This document shows, piece by piece, positions 46,657-55,033 of a stretch of 64,000 nt of DNA. Where the stretch lies: positions 1 through 64,000 of the forward strand of contig NZ_SEWG01000003.1 in assembly GCF_004168255.1 (NCBI RefSeq), given 5' to 3'. The notes beneath the pieces are model-generated. The model was not told where the DNA came from. It searched no databases and worked only from the letters and a program-made list of their open reading frames with translations. This DNA comes from Mucilaginibacter terrigena (lineage in GTDB: Bacteria; Bacteroidota; Bacteroidia; Sphingobacteriales; Sphingobacteriaceae). The position numbers and the translations under genes were made by a program. The stretch's first letter is position 1, and the number at the start of each line of letters is the position of its first letter.

Positions 46657-46858
46657 ACTTCTCATCCCTTTCCACCAGGTCCATACCGCATTTGCTGCAG
46701 GTGCCGGGCTTGTCGGCTGTTACGTCCGGGTGCATGGTGCAATAATATTTGCCTTTTGGTTTGGCAGCCTCTTTGGTTGGTGTTTTAGGGCTGTTATCGC
46801 AAGCGGCTACTCCTGTGAGCAGCCCTGCGATGGATAATATAATGAATGCTTTTTTCAT
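46655..46858 (-). CDS. Heavy-metal-binding domain lipoprotein
   Basis: A 67-residue lipoprotein (lipobox Cys20, GVAACDNSP) with the short heavy-metal-binding (HMBD) motif YYCTMHPDVTADKPGTCSKC, which offers Cys, Met, His and a CxxC. Such domains bind copper or other soft metals in the envelope. Last gene of a four-gene unit, two bases after the PepSY gene. Confidence 0.88.
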   Translation of the reverse strand: MKKAFIILSIAGLLTGVAACDNSPKTPTKEAAKPKGKYYCTMHPDVTADKPGTCSKCGMDLVERDEK

Positions 46859-46860
46859 AA

Positions 46861-48300
46861 TTATTTGTTTTTAATAAACGCGGCAAAGCCGAAAAGTGAT
46901 ACCACCAGGACACCCAGCGCGGCCAGCATGCTTACCACATCGCGGATGTTTTTGCCGGCCCAACTCATGCCAAAATACTTGTGTAAAAATATAAAAGAAA
47001 TGCCCTCGGCGCGGTCAATACCCGCAACTTTTGTGGCCAGCTGCGATGTGGTGGTTTCTATATACCAGCTCTCGCCGTTGGGGTAGGCTACCTTTTGCAC
47101 GGGCAGGCGCTTGTTTATAAAGCCGTATTCGTTATCAAACTGGCGGATCTGGGTAATCTCGGTTTTACCGTAAACTTTTTCCGCATTGTTATCTGCATGG
47201 TAAATATTTGCCAGCCACCGTGCGTATAGCGTATCGCCGTCAGCCAATCGGGTACCGGTTATGGTATTAAAGTAGTGCACATTCTTCTTTACATCGCTTA
47301 CCTGGTAATAAGTACTGTCGTTAAATTTTACCACGTTGATGTTTTTGAGCGAGGTATCTGCAACGGGCAATAAAATGTTATCAAACAAAAGGTTTTTACT
47401 ATCTATATGCTGAGTATAAGTTTTTTGCCCAGCCCCGGCGTTATGCAGTTTGACTACCAGGTGAAATGCCCCGCTGATGATGAAAGTAAACATCACAAAG
47501 GAAACGATCAGCCCAATTTGCCGGTGAAAGCGATGCACAAAGCGCGTGTCCTTACGTTTATCGGCCCGGCGGTTTTGGGTTGCCGCCTTAAACTTTTTCC
47601 AGAACAGGCCGTAAATGGTAAGTCCGCTCAATAGCGATAAAAACATCACGCTAACAATAACCAGCAGCACTATATTCCTGAACTGGTCGCCTCCGATATC
47701 CGCCAAAAACTCCCAGGTATGCAACTGCTCAAATACAGTAAGCATCGCCTTACGGGTGTTATTGTTAAACGTACCCATGCGGCTTTGCCCGGTCTCGATA
47801 TAAATATCCATACCGTCGGAACGGTCAAAGGCTACCTTCCAAACGGGCAGCAGGTGGTTAATAGGCTGGTAATGCCCGTCGAAGGTTTTTTGCAGGGTGA
47901 TGGACTTTATTTTGGAGGTGCTGTCCTGCGTAAAATACCGGGCCAGGTAGGTAGCGTAAAGCTTATCACCATTTGGCAATAAAGCGCCGGTATTGGCCGA
48001 ATAGTAATTGTACACACTATCCATGCCCAAAACCTGGTACCGGGCATCGTTATTAAACCTCACCTGCCCAAAGTTGATAAAGCTGTTTATACCGTTTTTA
48101 TCGAGCACCTGTTTTATAGATAATGTAGGTTTTGTTTTAACAGGCGCAGGTTTGTAAACCTCAAGCGCTATGGACGGCCTGAACCAGTTTGACATGAACG
48201 GATGCGATAAGCCGCTCAGCGTCCACATCATAACAGGGATAAGGGCTGTTAAGCCCAATATCCTATGCCATTTATAAAAATTTTGTTTTGCTGTTGCCAT
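46861..48300 (-). CDS. PepSY-associated transmembrane protein
   Basis: A 479-residue inner-membrane protein with about four helices (FYKWHRILGLTALIPVMMW start; two central helices near residues 205-230 and 265-290; a C-terminal helix) and PepSY-type periplasmic segments. Relatives sit beside TonB receptors and are linked to ferric-siderophore reduction or copper uptake. The ATG at 48300 lies one base after the receptor stop (TAACATG), so it is coupled. Confidence 0.85.
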   Translation of the reverse strand: MATAKQNFYKWHRILGLTALIPVMMWTLSGLSHPFMSNWFRPSIALEVYKPAPVKTKPTLSIKQVLDKNGINSFINFGQVRFNNDARYQVLGMDSVYNYYSANTGALLPNGDKLYATYLARYFTQDSTSKIKSITLQKTFDGHYQPINHLLPVWKVAFDRSDGMDIYIETGQSRMGTFNNNTRKAMLTVFEQLHTWEFLADIGGDQFRNIVLLVIVSVMFLSLLSGLTIYGLFWKKFKAATQNRRADKRKDTRFVHRFHRQIGLIVSFVMFTFIISGAFHLVVKLHNAGAGQKTYTQHIDSKNLLFDNILLPVADTSLKNINVVKFNDSTYYQVSDVKKNVHYFNTITGTRLADGDTLYARWLANIYHADNNAEKVYGKTEITQIRQFDNEYGFINKRLPVQKVAYPNGESWYIETTTSQLATKVAGIDRAEGISFIFLHKYFGMSWAGKNIRDVVSMLAALGVLVVSLFGFAAFIKNK

Positions 48301-48301
48301 G

Positions 48302-50647
48302 TTATTGTTTTGCAAATGAGTAACTGATGCCCAGCGTGTAAACCCGTGGCGGCGCTGCGGTGTATGTATCGCCATACTGATTGCTGATCACCGTGGTAGC
48401 GTATAATTTATTGGTAACATTTAATACGTTAAACCATATCCCGGCGCCCTTAAGCGCACCGCTTTTTACATCGAACCCGGTACGGAAATTAAAAATATCA
48501 TAACCCGAATACGTTTTGGTATTGGCCGGGTTGGTAAAGTACGAATTGATGTGCTGCCACTCGCCCGCTATCCTGAAGCCATTAATGTAGGCTGGCTTGT
48601 AGGTAAGCTCGGAGTTGGCTATCCATGCCGGAGCGTTGTTCATGCGGTTGCCGTTGTAAACCGTAACGGTACTTGCGCCTGTACTAAAATTAGTTGCCAC
48701 CTCGCTGTAATCAACATAAGTATGTTTGGCATTGGTGCCGCTAAACCTGAAGCTAAGCTCGCTTACCGGCGCATAAGCTACCGAATACTCCACGCCGCGG
48801 TGGCGGGTTGCGCCCGCGTTTTGGTTTTGAGTGGTATTATCGGGCAGCAACTGGTTGATGATCTCGTTACGGCCTTCCAGGTCGTATACAGTTACCTCTA
48901 CGTAAATCTTCTTATTCAGCGCGGTGAACCAGCCGCCGGCTTCGTAATTGTTAAAAGTAGCTTGTTTTAGTGGGGTAAGCTGGCGGGCGCTGTACAGGTC
49001 GCCGGTTTCGGGTGGCTGAAAGCCCACGCTGTAATTTGCATACAAGCCTTTGTTGTTACCAAAGTTGTAGGTAAGCCCAAGTTTAGGGGCCACAATATTA
49101 AAATCGTTCGTTTCCTGCTGTTTGTATTTGGTGCTGCCCGCGGCAATACCGTTGGTAAAGTTATAGTGGATGCGGTCGTACCGTAAACCCATCACAATGC
49201 GTAAGGGTTCGGTGGGCTTTATCTCGTACTGGGCATAAGCGGCGGTATTGAATAATTTGATGCGATAGTTATCGATGTAATTACCGGTATTGGTGTAGCC
49301 GGTGTAAAAGTTATTGGCCACATCCTTTTGGATATCCAAAAACTTAGCGTAGTAGCTGCTCGGGCTGTTATCGGCATAAACACCCACAATCAACCTCGAA
49401 TGCAGGAAGTCGATGTCCTGCCTATGCTGCGCCAGCAAACCCAAACTATGAAAACTTTGGTCGTTTTCCTGCCCGTTCGAGCTGAGGTAGTTCCCCGCGT
49501 TATCCCTTACATCCGAAATGTAATAGCTTGGCAGCTGCGCGGTAGAATTATTGCGGTAAAACAGGGTTATAAAACTGCTGCTTTTATCGCTCCAGGTATG
49601 TTCCAGTTTGGTATTGGCCCTGAAGGCTTTTACCCTACGGTAGGTAAAACGCTGGTTTGCACCGTAAGCCCTGCTGTAAAACTTTGCGCTATCCAAACTA
49701 CCAGGTGTTTGTGTGTTAAGATAGTTGTAAGCAACGGATGTGGTCAATCGCGTAGCGGCATCAAAATCATAAGTGGTTTTAAAATTGCCCGAGTATTTGT
49801 CAAAATCGCTGTAATCCTGCCAGCCGTCGCGCTGTTTGGCAATGTAGCCGCCCACATACAGCCCAAACTTGCCGGAGCTGAAGCCACCGTCGGCATCAAC
49901 ACGGCGGTAATTAAAATTATTACCCTGAACCGATACGTTACCTGCATAGCCGGCAGGCGGCCCCTGTGTAATAAAATTAATAGCCCCGCCAATGGCGTTA
50001 CTGCCATATAACGACGATGCCGGGCCTTTAATTACCTCAATATCGCGCACTCCGCTCATGTTTATCTCGTAAAGCGAGTTATGGTTAAAGATCCCCGTAG
50101 GGCGGATAGGCAGGCCATCCTCCATATATAAATATAAAGCATTGTAGGTAATGGGCTGGCGGATGGCCATGGTATGCTGCTCGTTCCCCAGGTCTACCAT
50201 GTAAACACCCGTAACCTTATTTAGCAACTGGTAAAGCGCGGTTGCTTTGGTATCGTGGATCTGAGTGGCGTTTATTTTGCTGATGGCGATTGGCGCATCC
50301 TGCCGGGCCTGTCGCTGGCGGCTGGCGGTGATAACCACCTGCTGCAGATCGATGGTTGAAGGTTCCAGTGTAACCTCAATAGAAGCAGCGCCATTAACAG
50401 TATAAATTTTATCGTTAAAACCTATCATGGCAAAACGCAGGGTTTTAACAGTATCAGTTGGTAGGGTAAATTTACCTTTAGCATTGGTAGTAGTAAGCAT
50501 TTTGCCATTGGCGGCGTTGCTTATTACTACCCCGGCCACGGCTTCGTGCGTTCGGGCATCGGTAACGGTGCCGTGCAGGTTGGCTTGCCCAAAACACAGG
50601 GCAGGCATAATGCATAGCATTATATATAATAGTGTAGATATTTTCAT
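48302..50647 (-). CDS. TonB-dependent receptor
   Basis: A 781-residue outer-membrane receptor. Signal peptide (CIMPALCFGQ), CarboxypepD_reg domain (about 22-100, LHGTVTDARTHEAVAGVVIS), plug (VVITASRQRQARQDAPIAIS, IEVIKGPASSLYGSNAIGGAI) and a 22-strand-type barrel ending LGISYSFAKQ. The start at 50647 matches the signal peptide; an upstream in-frame extension to 50728 lacks one. The ligand is a metal or metal complex by operon context. Confidence 0.92.
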   Translation of the reverse strand: MKISTLLYIMLCIMPALCFGQANLHGTVTDARTHEAVAGVVISNAANGKMLTTTNAKGKFTLPTDTVKTLRFAMIGFNDKIYTVNGAASIEVTLEPSTIDLQQVVITASRQRQARQDAPIAISKINATQIHDTKATALYQLLNKVTGVYMVDLGNEQHTMAIRQPITYNALYLYMEDGLPIRPTGIFNHNSLYEINMSGVRDIEVIKGPASSLYGSNAIGGAINFITQGPPAGYAGNVSVQGNNFNYRRVDADGGFSSGKFGLYVGGYIAKQRDGWQDYSDFDKYSGNFKTTYDFDAATRLTTSVAYNYLNTQTPGSLDSAKFYSRAYGANQRFTYRRVKAFRANTKLEHTWSDKSSSFITLFYRNNSTAQLPSYYISDVRDNAGNYLSSNGQENDQSFHSLGLLAQHRQDIDFLHSRLIVGVYADNSPSSYYAKFLDIQKDVANNFYTGYTNTGNYIDNYRIKLFNTAAYAQYEIKPTEPLRIVMGLRYDRIHYNFTNGIAAGSTKYKQQETNDFNIVAPKLGLTYNFGNNKGLYANYSVGFQPPETGDLYSARQLTPLKQATFNNYEAGGWFTALNKKIYVEVTVYDLEGRNEIINQLLPDNTTQNQNAGATRHRGVEYSVAYAPVSELSFRFSGTNAKHTYVDYSEVATNFSTGASTVTVYNGNRMNNAPAWIANSELTYKPAYINGFRIAGEWQHINSYFTNPANTKTYSGYDIFNFRTGFDVKSGALKGAGIWFNVLNVTNKLYATTVISNQYGDTYTAAPPRVYTLGISYSFAKQ

Positions 50648-50766
50648 AAAAATGTAAGGGATACCCAAAATACATTGGGGCATAAATAAATTACAGCGCA
50701 TGCAAAAGCATAGCAGGTACAGGCACAAGCCGACACCTTAAACTGTAGTAAATAATAGAGATGTTT

Positions 50767-51138
50767 TTATGCGTGCCTCGGGGGTTGGAAGATGTTGCGG
50801 GATTGCTCCGGCAGTTGGATACGGTAGTTTGGAACTTTGGTTACCGATAATAAAACCGAATAGAATTTGATGCGGGCAGGCTGGCTGTAGTTAGCTTCCT
50901 GGAACAGGTTTTTTTGGGCCTGCCTTTCGTCGGTGTTCTGCTTTTCCTGGGCTTGCTTTACTTTTTTCATGAAGTAGCACTTACCGTTACAATGCAGCTG
51001 GGGTTTATCACGGTTTTCACAAAGTTTCGTCGCGATGTAGTTCCTGTTCAGCTCAAAGCCCGCGTATATAAAAAAGCGCGAAAAGTTGGCCGACACCAGG
51101 GATACAATTAATAAGTATGCGGTTAAACGTTGTAACAT
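50767..51138 (-). CDS. Small three-cysteine protein, leader of the metal-type operon
   Basis: A 123-residue protein with one N-terminal helix (about 5-30: LTAYLLIVSLVSANF) and a cluster Cys40, Cys50 and Cys54 in LCENRDKPQLHCNGKC, followed by a charged Lys/Gln/Glu-rich stretch. The three cysteines could bind metal or form disulphides. I recall similar small proteins preceding TonB receptors and HMBD proteins in this phylum, but know no function. A start eight codons upstream (51162) is also possible. It lies 119 bases before the receptor gene. Confidence 0.75.
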   Translation of the reverse strand: MLQRLTAYLLIVSLVSANFSRFFIYAGFELNRNYIATKLCENRDKPQLHCNGKCYFMKKVKQAQEKQNTDERQAQKNLFQEANYSQPARIKFYSVLLSVTKVPNYRIQLPEQSRNIFQPPRHA

Positions 51139-51208
51139 TTGGCGCAAAGGTAAGCGTTGCAATTTTTATAACAAGCATTAAATGCACTTGTTTAAATACA
51201 ATACGCAA

Positions 51209-51237
51209 AAAAGCCCTGCCGGGTTGGCAGGGCTTTA
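51209..51237 (-). terminator. Terminator of the 119-residue secreted protein gene
   Basis: AAAGCCCTGCC and GGCAGGGCTTT flank GGGTT; on the minus strand a T-run follows. It lies about 20 bases past the stop codon at 51258. Confidence 0.85.
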
Positions 51238-51257
51238 AGTTATTTAATGTAAGCGAA

Positions 51258-51617
51258 CTATTTAGCGCGCTTTACAATAAAGTGCGAACCGCTGCCGCCA
51301 AAATCAATATCTAAAGCGCACGAATCGGCATAAACCTTACCCTTATGCGGATAATCGGTACCTGATACATTTACGCTGAACGAAAAATCGTCGCCTTTTA
51401 TCTTACCATTTTCAATAGGCACTTCGCCCATTTGCGATGTTGCTGTACCGGTAAGTTTTTCGCCGTCAGCCTTAAAATCGTACGATACCTGGATAGCATT
51501 GCCATCAGGGGTGTTGATAGAGCCGATCCATTTGCCGTTGATATCGGCATAAACAGCTGCCAGGCATATTATAAGGCAGCATGATAACAGCGCTGTTGTA
51601 AAAAATTTTCTTTTCAT
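51258..51617 (-). CDS. Secreted hypothetical protein
   Basis: A 119-residue protein with a signal peptide (ALLSCCLIICLAAVYA) and a small beta-barrel-like domain (DINGKWIGSINTPDGNAIQV to GGSGSHFIVKRAK). The GKWIGSI opening is common in secreted lipocalin-like proteins of Bacteroidota (often found beside glycoside hydrolases). Function is unknown. It has its own terminator. Confidence 0.7.
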   Translation of the reverse strand: MKRKFFTTALLSCCLIICLAAVYADINGKWIGSINTPDGNAIQVSYDFKADGEKLTGTATSQMGEVPIENGKIKGDDFSFSVNVSGTDYPHKGKVYADSCALDIDFGGSGSHFIVKRAK

Positions 51618-51716
51618 ATGGGGTTATAATTTTATAATCCTAATATAAGGTTTTATTAATACAAATTATCACCGGGCACATATTTTACTACCAATGTAAA
51701 GGCTAAAATAAAAATA

Positions 51717-51742
51717 GCGGGAGATGCACTCCATCGTCCCGC
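51717..51742 (-). terminator. Terminator of the tandem paralogue operon
   Basis: GCGGGA...TCCCGC with an inner GATG/CATC pair, followed on the minus strand by a TATTTTTATTTT tract; 26 bases past the stop of the second paralogue. Confidence 0.78.
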
Positions 51743-51767
51743 CATCCAAAAAAGCAATACCAATTAA

Positions 51768-52199
51768 TTATTCAAACTTATCGGCAACTACTTGTATCTT
51801 CCTGCCCATTGTTTCTTCGGCCTCAAAGGTCATGGTAACTTTTCCATCTTTTCCTTCAATGGTTACAGTGGCGTGCCTGTCTGCACCATCGCGGGTAAGC
51901 AGGGCTTTAATAACGCTTTTGCCTTCTTTAAAAGGCACCTTCCATTCGCAGGTATTAGAGGATATAGGGCCCGTCATTTTTTTGTCGACATCACCGGGGA
52001 TAATGGTTAGCTCGGTTTTGTTGATGGTGACCGTAACTTCTTCGTCTTTGGTCCTTACTTCGCCTTCCCGATTAATATAGTTGGTAGATGACGAAGTTAG
52101 AGTAACTGCTTTATCGCATTGTGCAAAAGCCGCCGTACTGCCTGCCGCAAAAAGCAACATATTGAGCAGTAATGTTCTAAAAGTAAATTTCGATTTCAT
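51768..52199 (-). CDS. Secreted paralogue B of a tandem pair
   Basis: A 143-residue secreted protein with signal peptide (LLLNMLLFAAGSTAAFAQ), then QCDKAVTLTSSS (Cys28), a middle Cys in SSNTCEWKVPFKEGK and the end GRKIQVVADKFE. About half of the residues match paralogue A by eye, with the same two cysteines that could form a disulphide. It starts 25 bases after paralogue A, so both are co-transcribed. No known family. Confidence 0.75.
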   Translation of the reverse strand: MKSKFTFRTLLLNMLLFAAGSTAAFAQCDKAVTLTSSSTNYINREGEVRTKDEEVTVTINKTELTIIPGDVDKKMTGPISSNTCEWKVPFKEGKSVIKALLTRDGADRHATVTIEGKDGKVTMTFEAEETMGRKIQVVADKFE

Positions 52200-52223
52200 T
52201 TTTGTTGATATGTAAGGGTTTAA

Positions 52224-52658
52224 TTATTCAAATTTATCGGCCACTACCTGGATCTTTTTCCCCGGCATTTCCTCAGCCTCAAATGTCAGGGCCACCTTGC
52301 CATCTTTGCCATCAATGGTTACTGTAACATGTTTTTCGTCGGTGCCATCCTTGCTCATAACTGCTTTAACAACCGTTTTGCCTTCTTTAAAAGGTACTTT
52401 CCAGTCGCAGGTTGCAGAGGTGATCTTGCCGCTCATGGCGTGGTCGCTGTCGGGGGTAATGGTCAGGTCGGTTTTGGTAATACTAATAACAGCGCCGGCA
52501 TCTACCGTTTTTATAATGGTGCCCTGTGCATCCAGGTAACTGGTAGCTGATGCGGTCAGGGTGGCGGTTTTGTCGCACTGGGCCAGGGCTACCCTGCCGC
52601 CTGCCATCAAAAAAAAGCCGGCAAGTATGGCGATTTTAAAAGAATGTTTTGCTTTCAT
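52224..52658 (-). CDS. Secreted paralogue A of a tandem pair
   Basis: A 144-residue secreted protein with signal peptide (FFLMAGGRVALAQ), QCDKTATLTASATSYLDAQG, CDWKVPFKEGKTVVKAVMSK and the end GKKIQVVADKFE. Together with paralogue B it reflects a tandem duplication. The beta-rich repeats (ITKTDLTITPD, VTVTIDGKDGKVALTFEAEE) suggest an immunoglobulin-like sandwich. A PadR-like palindrome lies 44 bases before its start. Confidence 0.75.
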   Translation of the reverse strand: MKAKHSFKIAILAGFFLMAGGRVALAQCDKTATLTASATSYLDAQGTIIKTVDAGAVISITKTDLTITPDSDHAMSGKITSATCDWKVPFKEGKTVVKAVMSKDGTDEKHVTVTIDGKDGKVALTFEAEEMPGKKIQVVADKFE

Positions 52659-52701
52659 TTTGGGATGTATTTTAAATTTCTGTAAAGATATATGTTTTAT
52701 A

Positions 52702-52726
52702 TAGTATTATGCAATACATAGTACTA
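52702..52726. promoter_or_regulatory. PadR-like operator palindrome
   Basis: TAGTATTATG and CATAGTACTA are inverted 10-base arms with one mismatch around CAATA. The TAGTACTATG pattern resembles operators of PadR-type repressors in my memory of this phylum. No padR gene lies in the window. Confidence 0.5.
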
Positions 52727-52745
52727 TCTTATATTGTATTATGTT

Positions 52746-52763
52746 GATAATGAGAATGATAAT
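52746..52763. promoter_or_regulatory. Fur-box-like hexamer array
   Basis: GATAAT, GAGAAT and GATAAT are three adjacent hexamers, matching the direct-repeat view of Fur boxes. The surrounding sequence is AT-rich, so chance is possible. Confidence 0.3.
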
Positions 52764-52939
52764 TTTTTTATCCGGAACAGATCTAACTTTGGTGAAGAAT
52801 TACGGGCAGGATCTGCATAAATGAATATGGAAAGATGAATGCCAATATTTTATCTTTACTTTTATCTTATATAAATAAATTATGGTAATATATGGGCAAT
52901 AGTTGGTAAAAAAACGGGTACTTGGATGTATTATTCCTG

Positions 52940-52947
52940 TACTTTTG
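52940..52947 (+). promoter_or_regulatory. Putative -7 box of the GH127 gene
   Basis: TACTTTTG matches TAnnTTTG exactly, 31 bases before the ATG at 52978. It supports that start over an open TTG/GTG extension from 52903. Confidence 0.5.
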
Positions 52948-52977
52948 GGTAGCTTTAAAATTCAAAATTCATCGCCC

Positions 52978-54984
52978 ATGAAAAAGTTTTGTCTGGTAAT
53001 TTTTACATGCTGTAGCCTCGCCGCCTTCGCCCAAAAACAGGATTATCCCATACAGCCGGTGACCTTTACCAACGTAAAGCTTACCGACCGTTTCTGGAAC
53101 CAGCGCATCGAAACTAACCGTACGGTAACCATACCCGCCTCGTTTGCGCGCTGTGAGAGCACCGGCAGGGTAAAAAATTTCCAGATGGCGGCCGAGCGCC
53201 AAGGTAAATTCTGCACTACCTACCCGTTTGATGATACCGATATCTACAAAACCATAGAAGGCGCATCCTATTCGCTGGCATTGCACCCTGATAAAAAGCT
53301 TGATCATTACGTAGATTCGATGATCACCATCATTGGCAACGCGCAGGAACCCGACGGCTACCTGTACACCGCCCGCACCATCGACCCGCTGCACGTTGGC
53401 CCCTGGCTTGGCAAACAGCGCTGGGAAAAAGAGCAGGAAAACAGCCACGAATTATATAATGCAGGCCATATGTATGAGGGCGCGGCAGCCCATTTTTTGG
53501 CTACCGGCAAGCGAAACTTCCTAAATATAGCGCTTAAAAATGCCGATTTGCTGGTGCGCACCTTCGGGCCGGGGAAAAGGCATGTGGCACCGGGCCACCA
53601 GGTGGTTGAGATGGGCCTGGTAAAGTTGTACCGCATCACCGGTAAAAAGGAATACCTGGACCTGGCCAAGTTTTTTATAGACGAGCGCGGGCATAAGGAG
53701 TATAATAAAAAGAGTAAAATAGTTACCGAAAACGGCGTTTACTGGCAGGATGATAAACCCGTAATCGATCAAACCGAGGCCGAAGGCCACGCCGTACGCG
53801 CCATGTACCTGTACTCGGGTATGGCCGATGTGGCTGCCCTGACCGGCGACAAACAGTACCTGGCCGCTATAGATAAGATATGGAACAATATGGTGGGCAA
53901 AAAAATGTACGTGCAGGGTAGTATAGGGGCTGTCGGCGATGGAGAGCGCTTTGGCGATAATTACGAATTGCCAAATGCAACTGCATACAACGAAACCTGC
54001 GCCGCTATTGGCAACGTGTTTTGGAACCAGCGTATGTTTTTGCTGCATGGCGAATCGAAGTATATCGATGTGTTGGAGAAAACTCTTTACAACGGTTTGA
54101 TCTCGGGCGTTGGGCTGGATGGCAAATCGTTTTTCTACACCAATGCCATGCAGATACATGATAATTTTAACCACCCTGATATTGAGCGGGAGCGCGCCGG
54201 ATGGTTCACCTGTTCGTGCTGTCCTACCAATGTGGTTAGGCTGATGCCATCTATCCCCGGATATATTTACGCGCAAAATGGCAGGGATATATATGTAAAC
54301 CTGTTCATTAGCGGCACGGGTGACATGAAAGTAAATAATAAGGACTTAAAGATCACCCAGCAAAATAACTACCCCTGGGATGGAGGGCTGGCCTTTACTA
54401 TTGACCCGGCAAGCAGTATGGACCTTAACCTAAAGATCCGCATACCGGGCTGGGCGCAAAACCAGGCTATCCCTTCAGATCTGTACAGTTATCAAACACC
54501 TGTAAATCAAAAGGTAGAAATAAAGCTGAACGGTAAAGCCATCAATTATCAAATAGAAAAAGGCTACGCGGTGATCAGCCGCAAATGGAAAAAAGGCGAT
54601 AAGGTAGAAATGAACCTGCCCATGAATGTACAGCGCGTTATCGCCAATGATAAACTGCCGGATGATGCCGGTAAAATAGCCCTGCAGCGCGGCCCCATTA
54701 TGTACTGCGCCGAGTGGAAGGATAACGACGGCAAGGCAGGTAACATCATCATCCCGCAAAATACAACGTTCACCACGGCTTACGAGCCAACACTGCTTAA
54801 TGGCGTAACCGTGTTAAAGGCCGATGTAAAAAGTGTTAATATCGACGAGGCGGCACAAACGGTTACCACCCAAAACAAAACCCTGACGGCCATCCCGTAT
54901 TATTGCTGGGCTAACCGCGGCAAAGGCGAAATGACGGTGTGGTTCCCTGAGCAGGTAAAATATATTGAATTGATAGCGAGGTAA
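52978..54984 (+). CDS. GH127 family protein (beta-L-arabinofuranosidase type)
   Basis: A 668-residue secreted protein (signal peptide FTCCSLAAFAQ) of the DUF1680/GH127 family. The zinc-thiolate active site is complete: Glu339 and Cys341 in YNETCAAIGN, and Cys414-Cys415 in TCSCCPTNVVRL, where the first of the pair is the nucleophile of the family. Known members release beta-L-arabinofuranose, but several subgroups act on other sugars. It is followed after 49 bases by the GH27 gene, so they form a unit. Confidence 0.9.
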   Translation: MKKFCLVIFTCCSLAAFAQKQDYPIQPVTFTNVKLTDRFWNQRIETNRTVTIPASFARCESTGRVKNFQMAAERQGKFCTTYPFDDTDIYKTIEGASYSLALHPDKKLDHYVDSMITIIGNAQEPDGYLYTARTIDPLHVGPWLGKQRWEKEQENSHELYNAGHMYEGAAAHFLATGKRNFLNIALKNADLLVRTFGPGKRHVAPGHQVVEMGLVKLYRITGKKEYLDLAKFFIDERGHKEYNKKSKIVTENGVYWQDDKPVIDQTEAEGHAVRAMYLYSGMADVAALTGDKQYLAAIDKIWNNMVGKKMYVQGSIGAVGDGERFGDNYELPNATAYNETCAAIGNVFWNQRMFLLHGESKYIDVLEKTLYNGLISGVGLDGKSFFYTNAMQIHDNFNHPDIERERAGWFTCSCCPTNVVRLMPSIPGYIYAQNGRDIYVNLFISGTGDMKVNNKDLKITQQNNYPWDGGLAFTIDPASSMDLNLKIRIPGWAQNQAIPSDLYSYQTPVNQKVEIKLNGKAINYQIEKGYAVISRKWKKGDKVEMNLPMNVQRVIANDKLPDDAGKIALQRGPIMYCAEWKDNDGKAGNIIIPQNTTFTTAYEPTLLNGVTVLKADVKSVNIDEAAQTVTTQNKTLTAIPYYCWANRGKGEMTVWFPEQVKYIELIAR

Positions 54985-55033
54985 TATATAAAAATGTAAG
55001 TTTGACAGTAAACCAAATCAAACCAATAGTGCT

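Larger units (their letters stand above)
52659..52977. other. Divergent spacer with palindrome and hexamer array
   Basis: No gene is seen in these 319 AT-rich bases. They contain a 25-base palindrome (52702-52726), a GATAAT-type hexamer array (52746-52763) and a -7 box (52940-52947) for the GH127 gene. Confidence 0.55.

Noticed and set aside
49328..50011. 227-codon open frame antisense to the TonB receptor gene
   Set aside because: Shadow frame of the receptor plug and barrel; no independent evidence.
53521..54276. 251-codon open frame antisense to the GH127 gene
   Set aside because: It overlaps the catalytic part of GH127 and shows no family or signal.
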